The notes beneath the pieces are model-generated. The model worked only from the letters and a program-made list of their open reading frames with translations, did no database searches and was not told the DNA's origin. A program made the translations under genes and the position numbers. 64,000 bases of DNA from Ryuthela nishihirai (taxonomy: Eukaryota; Arthropoda; Arachnida; Araneae; Heptathelidae): NCBI GenBank assembly GCA_038380435.1, contig JAWZYU010000007.1, positions 22,237,001 to 22,301,000 on the forward strand, read 5' to 3'. Below are positions 33,715 through 44,049 of the stretch, in pieces; position 1 is the first letter of the stretch; every line of letters starts with the position of its first letter.

Positions 33715-34335
33715 TATGTTTTCTTTTTTCATAGGGGGAGGTGGCCCTTAACCGTCGGTCTATAGCATCACGGGAATTGCAAGCCTACCAGTACGCCTCT
33801 ACGAACGCGACACGTAAATTTAATAGCGATTTTCTATGAAATCGTAGAAAATTCATGTTACCAAAAACAAAATTTACATTCTATACTATTGAAAGATTTG
33901 ATGTCACTTATGCTAATGAGTTGAAGGGAAAGTTGTTTATCGAACTCCCTATCAGCAGCAAAAGAGAAAACTCACAATTTCTCCTCAGCCAAAGCAGGTT
34001 ACGACCATACGAGATGTGCGATGATGAATCATCTGCAGATTTGGGACAAAGAAAAATTACATTCCGTAATAATCTCAGAAAATCGCATTTTTGAAATGTG
34101 TAACATAGAAGCGAGGGGAAGTCTCTATGAATAGTCACATTTGTCACTTTTAACAAGCTCTTAAGGCCAAAAACGGTAACAGGTTTCTTTTTTCTCTTTT
34201 TTGACTCAAGTAACGGAGAAAAAAAAGATAATTATCCCTTTGACCTATGATGTCGTTAGGTCTGTTCAGGACAGCAGGAGAATTTGAAGTCCGTCATTTT
34301 TCTGCTTATTATATACATAGTTTAAGGCAGTAGGT
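33715..34335. other. Spacer without recognised feature
   Basis: Open frames at 33855-34094 (+) and 33908-34156 (-) overlap and lack motifs. No gene is supported. Confidence 0.45.
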
Positions 34336-34339
34336 CGAG

Positions 34340-34665
34340 CTGTTTCACCCCTGAGTGGCACTTTTTTGCACACAATGGGCTAAATTGCCAGGTCACCAGG
34401 ACCCGACGGCTCGGAGAAGGTTGGGGGGAGGGGAACCACTGGACAGCTATTGGGAGGAAGATAACCTTCCGAAAAGGTCATCCAGTTTATTCTTTAACGT
34501 GCACAGAGTATGGCTCTCCCGCACAAGGGACCACAGCTTAACGTCCCATCCGACAGACGAAGGCCTTTCCAAGCCCATCGGTATCCCTTATTAACCGTGG
34601 GCAAGACGGGGCCAAAGACGGACTAGAGCCTGGCGCACTACTTACTGAATCACCCCCACCCTATG
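34340..34665 (-). mobile_element. Old SINE-A copy
   Basis: GCTGTTTCACCCCTGAGTGG to GAATCACCCCCACCC. The region just before the head is deleted. Confidence 0.8.
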
Positions 34666-34666
34666 G

Positions 34667-34885
34667 CATAAAGATACCAAGGGCTCAGAGAAACTTAGGG
34701 AAGGGGATCCACTGGATAGCTGCTAGAAGACAGATTGAAGCCTTCCGTCAAAGCGATACAACGTGTTCTGTAACGTTGTATGGTAACGTTGTCCTGTAAC
34801 GTGCAAAGGGTACAGCTATGCTGCACACGGACCACGGCTTAACGTTTTATTCCGACGGACTGAAGACTTTCCAAGCCCTTCCTGC
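34667..34885 (-). mobile_element. Old SINE-A fragment
   Basis: AAGGGCTCAGAGAAACTTAG, GGATCCACTGG, ACCACGGCTTAACG, with a local duplication of GTAACGTTGT near 34770. Confidence 0.65.
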
Positions 34886-35046
34886 TTTCTCAGAGAGAAA
34901 TTTTCCCATTTCAAGAGAGAGTAGCTTGTGTTCAATCTTTAGAATCTGTCTGGCACCAATTTCAAAAATTTCACTTGCAATTTCCGTTTAGCACTGTAGG
35001 TAGAGTGTGGGTGAGTGAAGAAAATGTGAACTCAGGCACAGTGAGT

Positions 35047-35359
35047 TGGGTTTACCTCTGAGCGGCATTTTTGTTTAGCACGTAATGGGCTAAATAGCCA
35101 GATCACAAAGACTACGAGGGCTCAGAGAAGATTGGGAGGAGAGGACCCACTGTAACAGCTGTTGGGAGACAGATGGTAGCCTACCGTCAACGCCATCCAG
35201 CGTGTTCTTCAACGTACGTCTCTCCGGCATACGGATTCACGGCTTTACATCAAATATGACGGACGGTGGCCTTTCTAAGCCTATCGGTGTCCCATATAGA
35301 CCGAGGCAGCGAGGGCAGGGAGTTTTGAAGAGATAAATCTCAACGCTGGCCCAGGCAGG
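35047..35359 (-). mobile_element. SINE-A copy, 5-prime truncated
   Basis: TSD AGGCACAGTGAGT at 35034-35046 and 35360-35372. It ends at AACGCTGGCCCAGGC. Confidence 0.9.
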
Positions 35360-35423
35360 AGGCACAGTGAGTAATCGAAACTAAGCACGTCCAGTTACTT
35401 GCCAATCACCTACCAATAACAGT

Positions 35424-35842
35424 GGGGCGGGGGTGGCTCAGTCGGTAGCGCGCCAGGCTCGTAATCTATAGTTCCCAGGTTCGAGTCCCAACTGGGTCAG
35501 CGTTGAGATTTATCTCCGCAAAATTCCCCGCCCTGCCCACGGTCAGTAGGGGACACCGATGGGCTCGGAAAGGCGGCCGTCCGTCGGATGGGACGTTAAG
35601 CCGTGGCCCATGTGCAGGATAGTCATACCCTGTGCACGTTAAAGAACACGCTGGATGGCCTTGACGGGAGGCTACCATCTGTCTCCCAACAGCTGTTCCA
35701 GTGGGTCCCCTCCCCCAACCTTCTCTGAGCCTTCGGGGTCCATGTGACCTGGCCATGTGATTTAGTGGCTAAATCACATGTGATCTGGTCCATGTGATTT
35801 AGCCCATGGTGTGCAAAAAAGTGCCGCTCAGAGGTAACCCAA
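35424..35842 (+). mobile_element. SINE-A copy, full length with internal foldback insert
   Basis: TSD CCAATAACAGT/CCACTAACAGT at 35413-35423 and 35843-35853. Near the tail about 50 extra bases repeat CATGTGATTTAG in both orientations. Confidence 0.93.
35754..35780. repeat. Perfect 12-bp palindrome inside SINE
   Basis: CATGTGATTTAG, loop TGG, then CTAAATCACATG, followed by another direct copy of CATGTGATTTAG at 35791. Built from the element's own CCATGTGACC...CATTTAG. Confidence 0.95.
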
Positions 35843-35853
35843 CCACTAACAGT

Positions 35854-36569
35854 TGTCTGAACCTTTCAAATGGTAATTCTCAAAGTTTTGTTATTCCTGT
35901 CATGTAGTTTTTGTTTCGCTACCTTCACACCTCCTTTAAAAACCAATAGATCATTCCATCTCACACCAAAATAAAACTGCTAAACACATTCAGAATAATG
36001 TAAATACGAACATACTCGAATAACGAAACCGATGCATTGTTGATGCATGCAAAAAATAACGTTCTGAATAAAACTAATTTCATTCTCTTTAATTTTTTTT
36101 CTCCACCCAGAGTTAAGAAATACTGCTAAAGTCATTAGTTCTTTTTTTAGTACTCTTCGCATTTTCTAATTCGTGAAACTAAACGATATAAATAAGTCAT
36201 GAAATTGTTCCAGAAATACTCATTTCATCTGCATTAAAGTCCATTGCCTGGGATATAAAATGATAAATTTATGTTTAAGTGCAGTTCAAAAGGGGCGTTC
36301 TATTAAACCTTTCTCTTGACTGTCAGACATCCTTGTTGGCCATGACGAGTTCACCTCCTCTCCAGTGACCTTTAACCCTTCCATAATCGCTTAATGGCCC
36401 TCCCACAATTACGTAATCATTCACGTTGGCATATGTCATCCCAAAGCGAAAGGCCAACTCCACTGTCGCTCAAGGCAAACGCCAGTAACAAAGCTTACTA
36501 CTTTTTGAAAGAGGTGCTGGATTCTTGACAAATCCTATGAATAAATGCAGCAAGGTTACTTCTTTCTAT
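35854..36569. other. Spacer without recognised feature
   Basis: AT-rich to about 36290, more balanced afterwards. No gene recognised. Confidence 0.45.
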
Positions 36570-36665
36570 TCAGTTGTATTGTTTTAACTCCGAACTACAT
36601 TTGTTTTTTGCCCCACAATAAGCTTACCTGTCATGTTACAACGATCACAAGGGCTCAGAGCAGTC
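36570..36665 (-). mobile_element. SINE-A tail remnant
   Basis: TTGTATTGTTTTAACTCCGA, CCCACAATAAGC, AGGGCTCAGAGC. Confidence 0.5.
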
Positions 36666-37094
36666 ACCGATATTATACTAAGCCTGAATAGGGCATTGAA
36701 AATATTTTTTTTTAGATGGTTTTGTTAAATTTCTATTTCATAAAATTCGACGGGTAACTATCACGTTTTAAAAGGTTTGGTAATTAATTTTTAGAAATTA
36801 TTTAAAAATTATTCTATATTACTTAAAAATTAGTAACTTGTAATAAAACTTCAGACAAATTAAACAAAATTTATATTTAATTTCCTCCTTTTGTTCAACT
36901 GCTGTCCTGGTCCGGTGTATCGGAATGGAGTTGCTAAGAACTGAGTAAAAGTAACGGATACGATTTCAGTAGACAGTGGTTAGGGGACAGATAAGTCTTC
37001 CATAAAGGCCATCCAGCACGGTCTTTACAAAATATACAGAGCATCCAAAGGACGGATGAGCCCGATGCACTACCGAATGAGCCAACCTTGTCCT
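36666..37094. other. AT-rich spacer with possible SINE scraps
   Basis: CTGCTGTCCTGGTCCGGTG near 36900 resembles the end of the AT-rich element at 28.2 kb. GGTTAGGGGACAGATAAG to GCACTACCGAATGAGCC (36975-37083) is a compressed old SINE-A. Confidence 0.45.
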
Positions 37095-37222
37095 GTTCTA
37101 AAGGGGTTATTTTACCTCAGAGCTGCACTTTTTTTGCACACAATAGGCTAAATCGACAGGCCACAAGGACCCCGAAGGCTCCGAGAAGGCCGGGGAAGGG
37201 GACCCACTTGACAGCTATTGTA
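37095..37222 (-). mobile_element. SINE-A tail fragment
   Basis: TTATTTTACCTCAGAGC to GGGGACCCACTTGACAGC, then an abrupt switch to unrelated GC-rich sequence. Confidence 0.8.
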
Positions 37223-37800
37223 CTATTTGTTGCCAGATGTTCAGCAACCACGGCAATCCCCGGTTCCGTCTCACGACATTACCAAGTTAACGGAAAGCCG
37301 TGACTACTAGAGTCGGGGGCAAGAATACACCATATAGATGCATCTCATCCCCAACCTCACATGGTAGCAGTCCTATACGTAGAAGGAAAGCTAACCGCCG
37401 GTAGAAACCTGAAATTTAATCTGTTCCCCGGTTAGCCATGAACAAGGATATGCAGATCCAAGTTCGCTCGGCACCCGGGGTAGAGACTTTTAGTGGGGCC
37501 CAGACTTTGAAAAGGGCTCGTGCCTACTAGGTGATCAAATCCGTTCAGCCGTGCCCTTGAACTGCTCCATGGAGCACCTGATGTTGAGGTCAATCGGGCC
37601 ACTAAACCGGTCTTCTTCAAACAAAACTCATCTTTCCCTGGACCTCTTTGTAAAGTGGACCTCGGCCCTCTTATCACTAAACCGGTCAGCGATGTCTTCG
37701 ACCTCGGTTGGTCTTGGCTCTGTCCAACAGGGGACCCAATCCGGTCAGCAAAGTCTTCGACCTGTTGCTAGGCCCGAAGCCCCCCCCCCCCCATCACGAC
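37223..37800. other. GC-rich island of unknown origin
   Basis: Distinctly richer in G+C than its surroundings. A short motif recurs inside (CCGGTCAGC...GTCTTCGACCT near 37681 and 37741). It interrupts a SINE-A: tail at 37095-37222 and the rest at 37826-38060. A 186-aa frame (37551-38111) crosses both the island and SINE sequence, so I do not call it a gene. It may be a LINE 3-prime piece or a captured fragment. Confidence 0.5.
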
Positions 37801-37825
37801 AAGGTGGTCCCCTATCGGGGGGGGG

Positions 37826-38068
37826 GGGACTGGATAGCTATTTGGAGACAGATGGTATACTTCCGTCAAGGCCATCCAGGGTGTTCTTTAAGGTGCACAG
37901 GGTATGGCTCTCCGCACACGGTGATGGCCGGCCTTTCCTAGTCCATCGGTGTCCCATACCGATCAAAGGCAGGGCGGGAAGTTTTACGAAGATAAATCTT
38001 AACGCTGACACAGGAGGGACTCGAACCTGGAAACTGCATATTGCGAGTCTGCCGCGCTACCGACTGAG
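37826..38068 (-). mobile_element. SINE-A, central to head part
   Basis: GGACTGGATAGCTATTTGGAG to GGACTCGAACCTGG and CGCTACCGACTGAG. Probably the continuation of 37095-37222. Confidence 0.8.
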
Positions 38069-38095
38069 TTTCTCAGTCGGTAGCGCGCCAGACTC
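38045..38095. repeat. 51-bp palindrome of the SINE-A head
   Basis: GAGTCTGCCGCGCTACCGAC continues to 24 nt, then loop TTT, then the reverse complement with one mismatch. The head therefore occurs twice, head to head. Confidence 0.95.
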
Positions 38096-38460
38096 CCCTT
38101 CCCCCGTCTAAAAAAAAGAAATAAATTTTTTTTATCAAAATAACCTACCCTTAAGATTATGTTTGAGTCATTAATATTTGGATTTAAGTTCTCTTTCATT
38201 TAGTACGTAATACGCCCTATATCTGTTATATACTTCAGGATGAAATTTTAAATTTGCTCTGCTGAAAAAATATCCGAAATTAGCCTTATTCAGTCATTAT
38301 TTAGAGACAGCTTTAAGAGATTAGCTTTTCTTTAAAACATTTTGCTTAAATAAGTTTAGTTTCTGAACAGAAATTGAAAGTTAACTGAAATATTAAATTT
38401 ATGTCCTAGTAACTGCAACATATAATTGTTGCTATTTTATTTCCACTAATACTTTGAGCA
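38096..38460. other. AT-rich spacer
   Basis: Nothing recognised. Confidence 0.45.
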
Positions 38461-38462
38461 TA

Positions 38463-39044
38463 CAGAGTGTCTCAAAAATATAGATACAAACTTTTAGGGG
38501 AGGTAGATAACATCTAAAGGAATGGGAATTGCATAAGAACCCATAACCGGAAACGTCATGGGAAAGTGGTAGCAGAGGTACAAGATCTGAAAGGACACAA
38601 GACAGTGATAATGGGAAAACATTTATTGGACATAATTATTACAAATGGCGTACTAGATGATACATTTCATAATGCTACAGCAGATGCTCGAAGTTTCCAC
38701 CATGAGACGCGATGCATACGTGACAGCGACGGACCATTGACGGAATCCGTGTGGGAAGCGTTCTTGATACATTCGTTGAGCGGCTCTCGTCCGTTGCCCT
38801 CAGCTATTCCATACACTAAGTGCATGTCTGCCAGCTCCCTGTTCGAATACCTTTGCATGCTCTTCGTCAGCCGACTACCGCTCGAATGAGGAAATCCGAA
38901 ATTTCCCCTCTAGCGCACTGATGAACAGCGCCGCCTATTGACTTACGGTGACGTTTCCGATTATGGGTTCCTATGCAATTCTCATTGCTTTAGATGTTTT
39001 CTACCTCCCCTAAAAGTTTGTACCTATATTTTTGAGACACCCTA
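38463..39044. mobile_element. DNA transposon derivative with ~97 bp terminal inverted repeats
   Basis: The left end CAGAGTGTCTCAAAAATATA and the right end, read on the other strand, TAGGGTGTCTCAAAAATATA match for about 97 bp with roughly ten differences. TA dinucleotides lie on both sides (38461-38462, 39045-39046). The TA target fits Tc1/mariner-type elements. At 582 bp it is an internally deleted, non-autonomous copy. Confidence 0.9.
38667..38858 (-). pseudogene. Transposase N-terminal remnant (DUF4817-like helix-turn-helix)
   Basis: The 63-residue minus-strand frame begins MQRYSNRELADMHLVYGIAE followed by GNGRE. That pattern (ELADMhlvYG.a.GNgrEA) I associate with the DUF4817 helix-turn-helix found at the start of many arthropod transposon-related proteins. 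The following residues, where a R-x-Y-x-E-R-F-P segment is expected, are degraded, and nothing resembling a DDE catalytic domain remains. It lies inside the inverted-repeat element. Family assignment is from memory of the motif. Confidence 0.6.
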
Positions 39045-39046
39045 TA

Positions 39047-40009
39047 TAAACAATGACCTAACTAGGCCAATGCAGTGGCATCGGGGCCCCCAACTGAAGT
39101 GGACCCTTGAGAACTTTAGGGAAAAAAAACTTTTTACATTTTAATATTTTTTTAAATTTAAAACATTTCTTTCAGCTGGAATATGTAATGCAATAGCTGT
39201 TACTTTATATTTTATTTATTAAAATATAAATTCCGATAACTGTATTTAAATTATAATATTATATAATAGCCGAAATTTATTGCTAACGGACGAACGGGAG
39301 GACACGCGTCACGTCATCGATGACAAGAAATGGCAGTTTCGCCATTGTTTCGCAGTTACTTGAGCGATCTGTCACAATTTGGTGTGTGGTCCCCACTTCT
39401 AGACTTGTTGAAGTAACAAACTGGATTCCTACATGCTGTGGGTCAGGAATGATCTCTCAAAAAGCGTCCGAAATTTCTGGGGGCGCTGCCATCACTTGTG
39501 AATGAAGTAGTATGTTGTAAGCAGTAGAGTGTAAAGTTATGAAGTCATCAATGGGCAAACTTTTGGCATGGATTTTTACTAGTATCTAAATAAATATTGC
39601 TTGCTACAAGAGCTACGCAGACGTATGCAGCGACGTATTTTTCTCTTTGGCGATATAGTACTGTCTGCTATGATTAGTAAAGGGACGATTGCCGCGATTA
39701 TTTGAATACTGCGCTCCGTGTCCCTGCATGCTCAACGCGCAGTTTTGAATTTGTTTATATGAGTTTATAAACAACCACAATTTTACGCCGCTAAATGTGT
39801 GGTATTTATTTTTTTATTCCATATTTAAAAATATTGTATTTTATTTGCTTTTATTTTGGATTTTCTTTGTTTTAATTAGTGCCTCTTGATTAAAAAAGCA
39901 AAAAAATAACTAAGTATGCTAATTATTTTTTTTAAATAAAATTTGCAATTATTATATATTTACGGTAAAAATAGAGAGGCTCTTGATCTATATTTTCTTT
40001 AGAGCCCAC
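39047..40009. other. Spacer without recognised feature
   Basis: AT-rich blocks around 39110-39270 and 39780-39990 with a more balanced middle. CAGTGGCATCGGGGCCCCC near 39073 resembles other element ends but has no partner. Confidence 0.45.
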
Positions 40010-40303
40010 ATCCTCTAGTTACAGATGGAACAACTGCATATAAGCAATTCCTTGGGTAGGGATGACTCAGTCGGTAGCGCGCCAAGCTCATAATCTACAG
40101 TTACCAGGTTTCGAGTCCCACTTGTGCCAGCGTTGAGATTTATCTCCGCAAAAACTCCCCGCCCTAACCTCGGTCGGTACGGGAAACCGACAGGCATTGA
40201 AAGTTCGCCTTCCGTCGGATGGAATGTTAAAGCCATGGCTCAGTGTGCAGGAGAGTCATATCCTGCGCACTTTAAAGGAAACTGGATGGCCTTGACCGGA
40301 AGC
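40010..40303. repeat. 294-bp direct duplication, left copy
   Basis: ATCCTCTAGTTACAGATGG to TTGACCGGAAGC. Repeated at 40696-40988 with about ten differences and one indel. It contains 44 bp of unique flank plus most of an old SINE-A. Confidence 0.95.
40054..40303 (+). mobile_element. Old SINE-A, head and centre (duplicated)
   Basis: Head ATGACTCAGTCGGTAGCGCG with anticodon-loop sequence CTCATAA, as in initiator/elongator Met tRNAs. Cut at GACCGGAAGC by the younger copy. Confidence 0.88.
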
Positions 40304-40695
40304 GTTGTTGGGTTGGGTTGTTTTACCTCTGAGCGGCACTTTTTTGCACACCATGGGCTAAATGGCCAGGTCACATGGACCCCGAAGGCTCAGAGAAGGT
40401 TGGGGGAGGGGACCCACTGGAACAGCTGTTGGGAAACAGATGGTAGCCTCCCGTCAAGGCCATCCAGCGTGTTCTTTAACTTGCACAGGGTATGGCTCTC
40501 CCGCACACGGGCCACGGCTTAACGTCCCATCCGACGGACGGCGGCCTTTGTAAGCCCATTGGTGTCCCTACTGACCGTGGGCACGGCGGGGAATTTTGCG
40601 GAGATAAATCTCAACGCTGACCCAGCAGGGACTCGAACCTGGGGAATACAGATTAAGAGCCTGGAGCGCTACCGACTGAGCCACCCCCGCCCCAT
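40304..40695 (-). mobile_element. SINE-A copy between long duplications
   Basis: GTTGTTGGGTTGGGTTG to CACCCCCGCCCC. It lies exactly between the two ~294 bp repeats instead of a short TSD. Confidence 0.93.
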
Positions 40696-40988
40696 ATCCT
40701 CTAGTTACAGATGGAACAACTGCATATAAGCAATTCCTTGGGTAGGGGTGACTCAGTCGGTAGCGCGCCAAGCTCATAATCTACAGTTACCAGGTTTCGA
40801 GTCCCACCTGTGCCAGCGTTGAGATTTATCTCCGCAAAAACTCCCCACCCTGACCTCGGTCGGTACGGGAAACCGATAGGCATTGAAAGATCGCCGTCCG
40901 TCGGATGGAATGTAAAGCCATGGCTCAGTGTGCAGGAGAGTCATATCCTGCGCACTTTAAAGAAAACTGGGTGGCCTTGACCGGAAGC
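40696..40988. repeat. 294-bp direct duplication, right copy
   Basis: The same sequence as 40010-40303, one base shorter (AATGTAAAGCC for AATGTTAAAGCC). Confidence 0.95.
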
Positions 40989-41010
40989 TTCCATCTGTTT
41001 CGCAACAACT
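40737..41010 (+). mobile_element. Old SINE-A (second copy of the duplicated one)
   Basis: As at 40054, but it continues past the duplication into CTTCCATCTGTTTCGCAACAA, so this is the copy still joined to its original downstream sequence. Confidence 0.88.
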
Positions 41011-41130
41011 GTCTATTGAGTAGAAATTTACAGGCACTTTATAATAAAACATATCTGAAGGGTGAAGAAGATTACGTAGTTCCATCGCTTAATACATCTT
41101 TGATGTTAAGAGTATGCCAACCAACCCAAC

Positions 41131-41490
41131 GGGGCGGGGGTGGCTCAGTCGGTAGCGCGCCAGGCTCGTAATCTGTAGTTCCCAGGTTCGAGTACCAGCT
41201 GGGTCAGCGTTGAGATTTATCTCCGCAAAATTCCCCGCCCTGCCCACGGTCAGTAGGGGACACCGATGGGCTTGGAAAGGCCGCTGTCCGTCGGATGGGA
41301 CGTTAAGCCGTGGTCCCGTGTGTGGGAGAGCCGTACCCTGTGCACGTTAAAGAACACGCTGGATGGCCTTGACGGGAGGATACCATCTGTCTCCCAACAG
41401 CTGTTCCAGTGGGTCCCCTCCCCCAACTTTCTCTGAGTCTTCGGGGTCCATGTGACCAGGCCATTTAGCCCTGGCCATTTAACCCAACCC
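41131..41490 (+). mobile_element. SINE-A copy
   Basis: GGGGCGGGGGTGGCTCAG to the tail, where GGCCATTTAGCCCTGGCC replaces the usual GCAAAAAAGTGCCGC. The flanks contain CCAACC repeats that blur the TSD. Confidence 0.92.
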
Positions 41491-41496
41491 AACCAA

Positions 41497-42032
41497 TCCA
41501 ACTTAACAACCGAAAAGTTTTCTGTTAGCAGTACTGTTTTTCTCTTAACTCAGATACAACGTCCCTGAATGAGCAGGAGTAGCGTAAATAACAGTTTTAC
41601 CTTCAGGAATGGCCGCGCCTGTGGTAAAAAAAAGATGTGGCATAAAAATAACAAGAAATGTCCTTCTAAGATGATTGAGAGCGTGGCTGCTTATCCCCCA
41701 AGGAGCCTGACAGATGGTGTTGATGTTACGGCCGGATCGTACGGATTACAAGAAACAACAGCACTTAAGTCAGAACACCACTTCTTTCCCACCTTATCAA
41801 CATTTAATGGAAAGAATGCTTCAATAAACATTCACCATCAAAGAATAAGAGGAGTGAATGTTATGAGAAGGAGGAGATGACTAAGAGATCTCGAGTGATC
41901 ATATTTCATCACTGTTTCTTTGTTAATGGGGCACGCGATTTCCTTGCGAAGCTGTTCCACTTGTATCCAAATTCATTTGATTGACGATAAAAGGATACGA
42001 AGATTTTCAATGTTGGCGATACACTTAGTGGC
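41497..42032. other. Spacer without recognised feature
   Basis: The 103-aa frame at 41569-41880 has basic ends but no motif I know. Not called. Confidence 0.4.
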
Positions 42033-42043
42033 CATTTGCAGAG

Positions 42044-42428
42044 GGGGCGGGGGTGGCTCAGTCGGTAGCGCGCCAGGCTCGTAATATGTAGTTCCCAGGT
42101 TCGAGTCCCAGCTGGGTCAGCGTTGAGATTTATCTCCGCAAAATTCCCCGCTCTGCCCACGGTCAGTAGGGGACACCGATGGGCTTGAAAAGGACGCCGT
42201 CCGTCGGATGGGACGTTCAGCCGTGGCCCCGTGTGCGGGAGAGCCATACCCTGTTCACGTTAAAGAACACGCTGGATGGCCTTGACGGGAGGCTACCGTC
42301 TGTCTCCCAACAGCTATTCCAGTGGGTCCCCTCCCCCAACCTTCTCTGAGCCTTCGGGTTCCATGTGACCTGGCCATTTAGCCCATGGTGTGCAAAAAAG
42401 TGCCGCTCAGAGGTAAAACAACCCAACC
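42044..42428 (+). mobile_element. SINE-A copy, full length
   Basis: TSD CATTTGCAGAG at 42033-42043 and 42429-42439. Confidence 0.96.
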
Positions 42429-42439
42429 CATTTGCAGAG

Positions 42440-42925
42440 CCACCTACCCAAGACCGGATAATTCACTAACAGAATTGGATCTGAAATCTATAAATGTATC
42501 AATTAAAGTAAAATATTTTACAATTAAATAAGACGTAATTTAAAATATTCAATATTCTAATAGAATTATAATTTTTTTAATTTTAATATCATTTGAACTA
42601 AATGTTATATTTACAGTTAAATTTTCAACGGATAAAAGAAACCACTAAAAACTTTTACCATTTAATATCCCTCTTTTGAGTGATAGCTGTCCCTGGAAAA
42701 TCTCATCTAAGTGTCCATAGCACTTGATTAGGACAAAGTCTTTTTGTTAATAAGGTTCATTTTCAGAGTCACGAAATCTTTTAAACGAGTTTTGAACGAA
42801 AAATATGACTGAAGCCAAATTGAAGATCTGAATGAAATCTATTTAAATCTCGATTGGCAATAATATTCATTTCGGCAATTAAACAGTTCTGGGAGTTATC
42901 ATTTGTTGTTGCCTAACTGTAACCT
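42440..42925. other. AT-rich spacer
   Basis: GCTGTCCCTGGAAAATCTC near 42688 echoes the ends of the 28.0-kb AT-rich element. No gene. Confidence 0.4.
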
Positions 42926-42938
42926 TCCGTTACTCAGC

Positions 42939-43323
42939 GGGGCGGGTGTGGCTCAGTCGGTAGCGCGCCAGGCTCGTAATTTGCAGTTCCCAGGTTCGAG
43001 TCCCAGCTGGGTCAGCGTTGAGATTTATCTCCGCAAAACTTCCCGCCCTGCCCACGGTCAGTAGGGAAACTAATAGGCTTGGAAAGACCGTCGTCCTTCG
43101 CATGGGACGTAAAGCTGTGGCACTGTGTGCGGGAGAGCCATACCCTGTGCACGTTAAAGAATACACTGGATGGCCTTCACGGGAGGCTACCATCTGTCTC
43201 TTAATAGCTGTTCCAGTGGGTTCCCTCCCCCAACCTTCTCTGAGCCTTCGGGGTCCATGTGACCTGGCCATTTAGTCCATGGTGTGCAAAAAAGTGCCCT
43301 CAGAGATAAAACAACCAACCAAA
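42939..43323 (+). mobile_element. SINE-A copy, full length
   Basis: TSD TCCGTTACTCAGC at 42926-42938 and 43324-43336. The tail is AACAACCAACCAAA. Confidence 0.96.
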
Positions 43324-43606
43324 TCCGTTACTCAGCTTTGAACTCTTGGACTCCTTGAAACCTGATCACTAAAGCCCATTGTATGAGAAGAGTTGGACTT
43401 TTTAATTTGTTATCTGAACAGCAAAACTACTAGCTTATGAAAAAACGAATGCCTTCGACCAATCCCCTGAAACAAACGAATGGAGTCCAGCAGTATCACT
43501 GAAAACAAATGTGTCAGAAAAGGGAGGAAAACAACCTACCTCCATGTATCCCTAAATCTTGTCTATTAGTAAGTGCCCTTTCCCTATGCAGTTCTTGTCG
43601 GCTGTG

Positions 43607-43925
43607 AATGGCATTAGCTCAGTACGCCAGGTTCATAACATGATGTTCCCTGGTTCGAGTCCCATCTGTGCCTGAGTTGAAGTTTTCTCCTCTAACACTC
43701 GCTCCGTCATCGTTGAGAAAAATAACAGCGACGGGTTTTGAAAGGTCATCGGTTGGAGGGTACATTCAGCAAGCGATCCGTGTGTAGAAAAGCAACATTA
43801 TGTCTATGTTAAAGAACACTCTAGATTGCTATATCGAGAGAAATCCATCGGTCTCGTAACAGTTGTCCATTGGATCATCTTCCCCTATCATCTTTCCCTT
43901 GGAGTCTTTGTGATCAAGATTGAAT
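43607..43925 (+). mobile_element. Old SINE-A copy
   Basis: GGCATTAGCTCAGTACGCC and GGTTCGAGTCCCATCTG (head), then ATGTTAAAGAACACTCTAG and TCTTTCCCTTGGAGTC. Diverged but colinear. The anticodon-loop position reads TTCATAA. Confidence 0.75.
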
Positions 43926-44049
43926 CTAGGGGGGGGGGGAGTCCCATCCTCTTGAGTGAGAATGCTAATAATGGAGGGCAAAAATTATTAAACTTGTGCA
44001 CATATCACATGTCTTAAAACTTTTAAATCGAAGGCGAAAATGTTACTTG

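Noticed and set aside
37551..38111. 186-aa protein (longest frame in the window)
   Set aside because: It runs from the GC-rich island through a C/G homopolymer into SINE-A sequence and has no domain.
38566..38889. 107-aa plus-strand protein
   Set aside because: It lies on the strand opposite the transposase-like remnant inside a deleted transposon, so it is a shadow frame.
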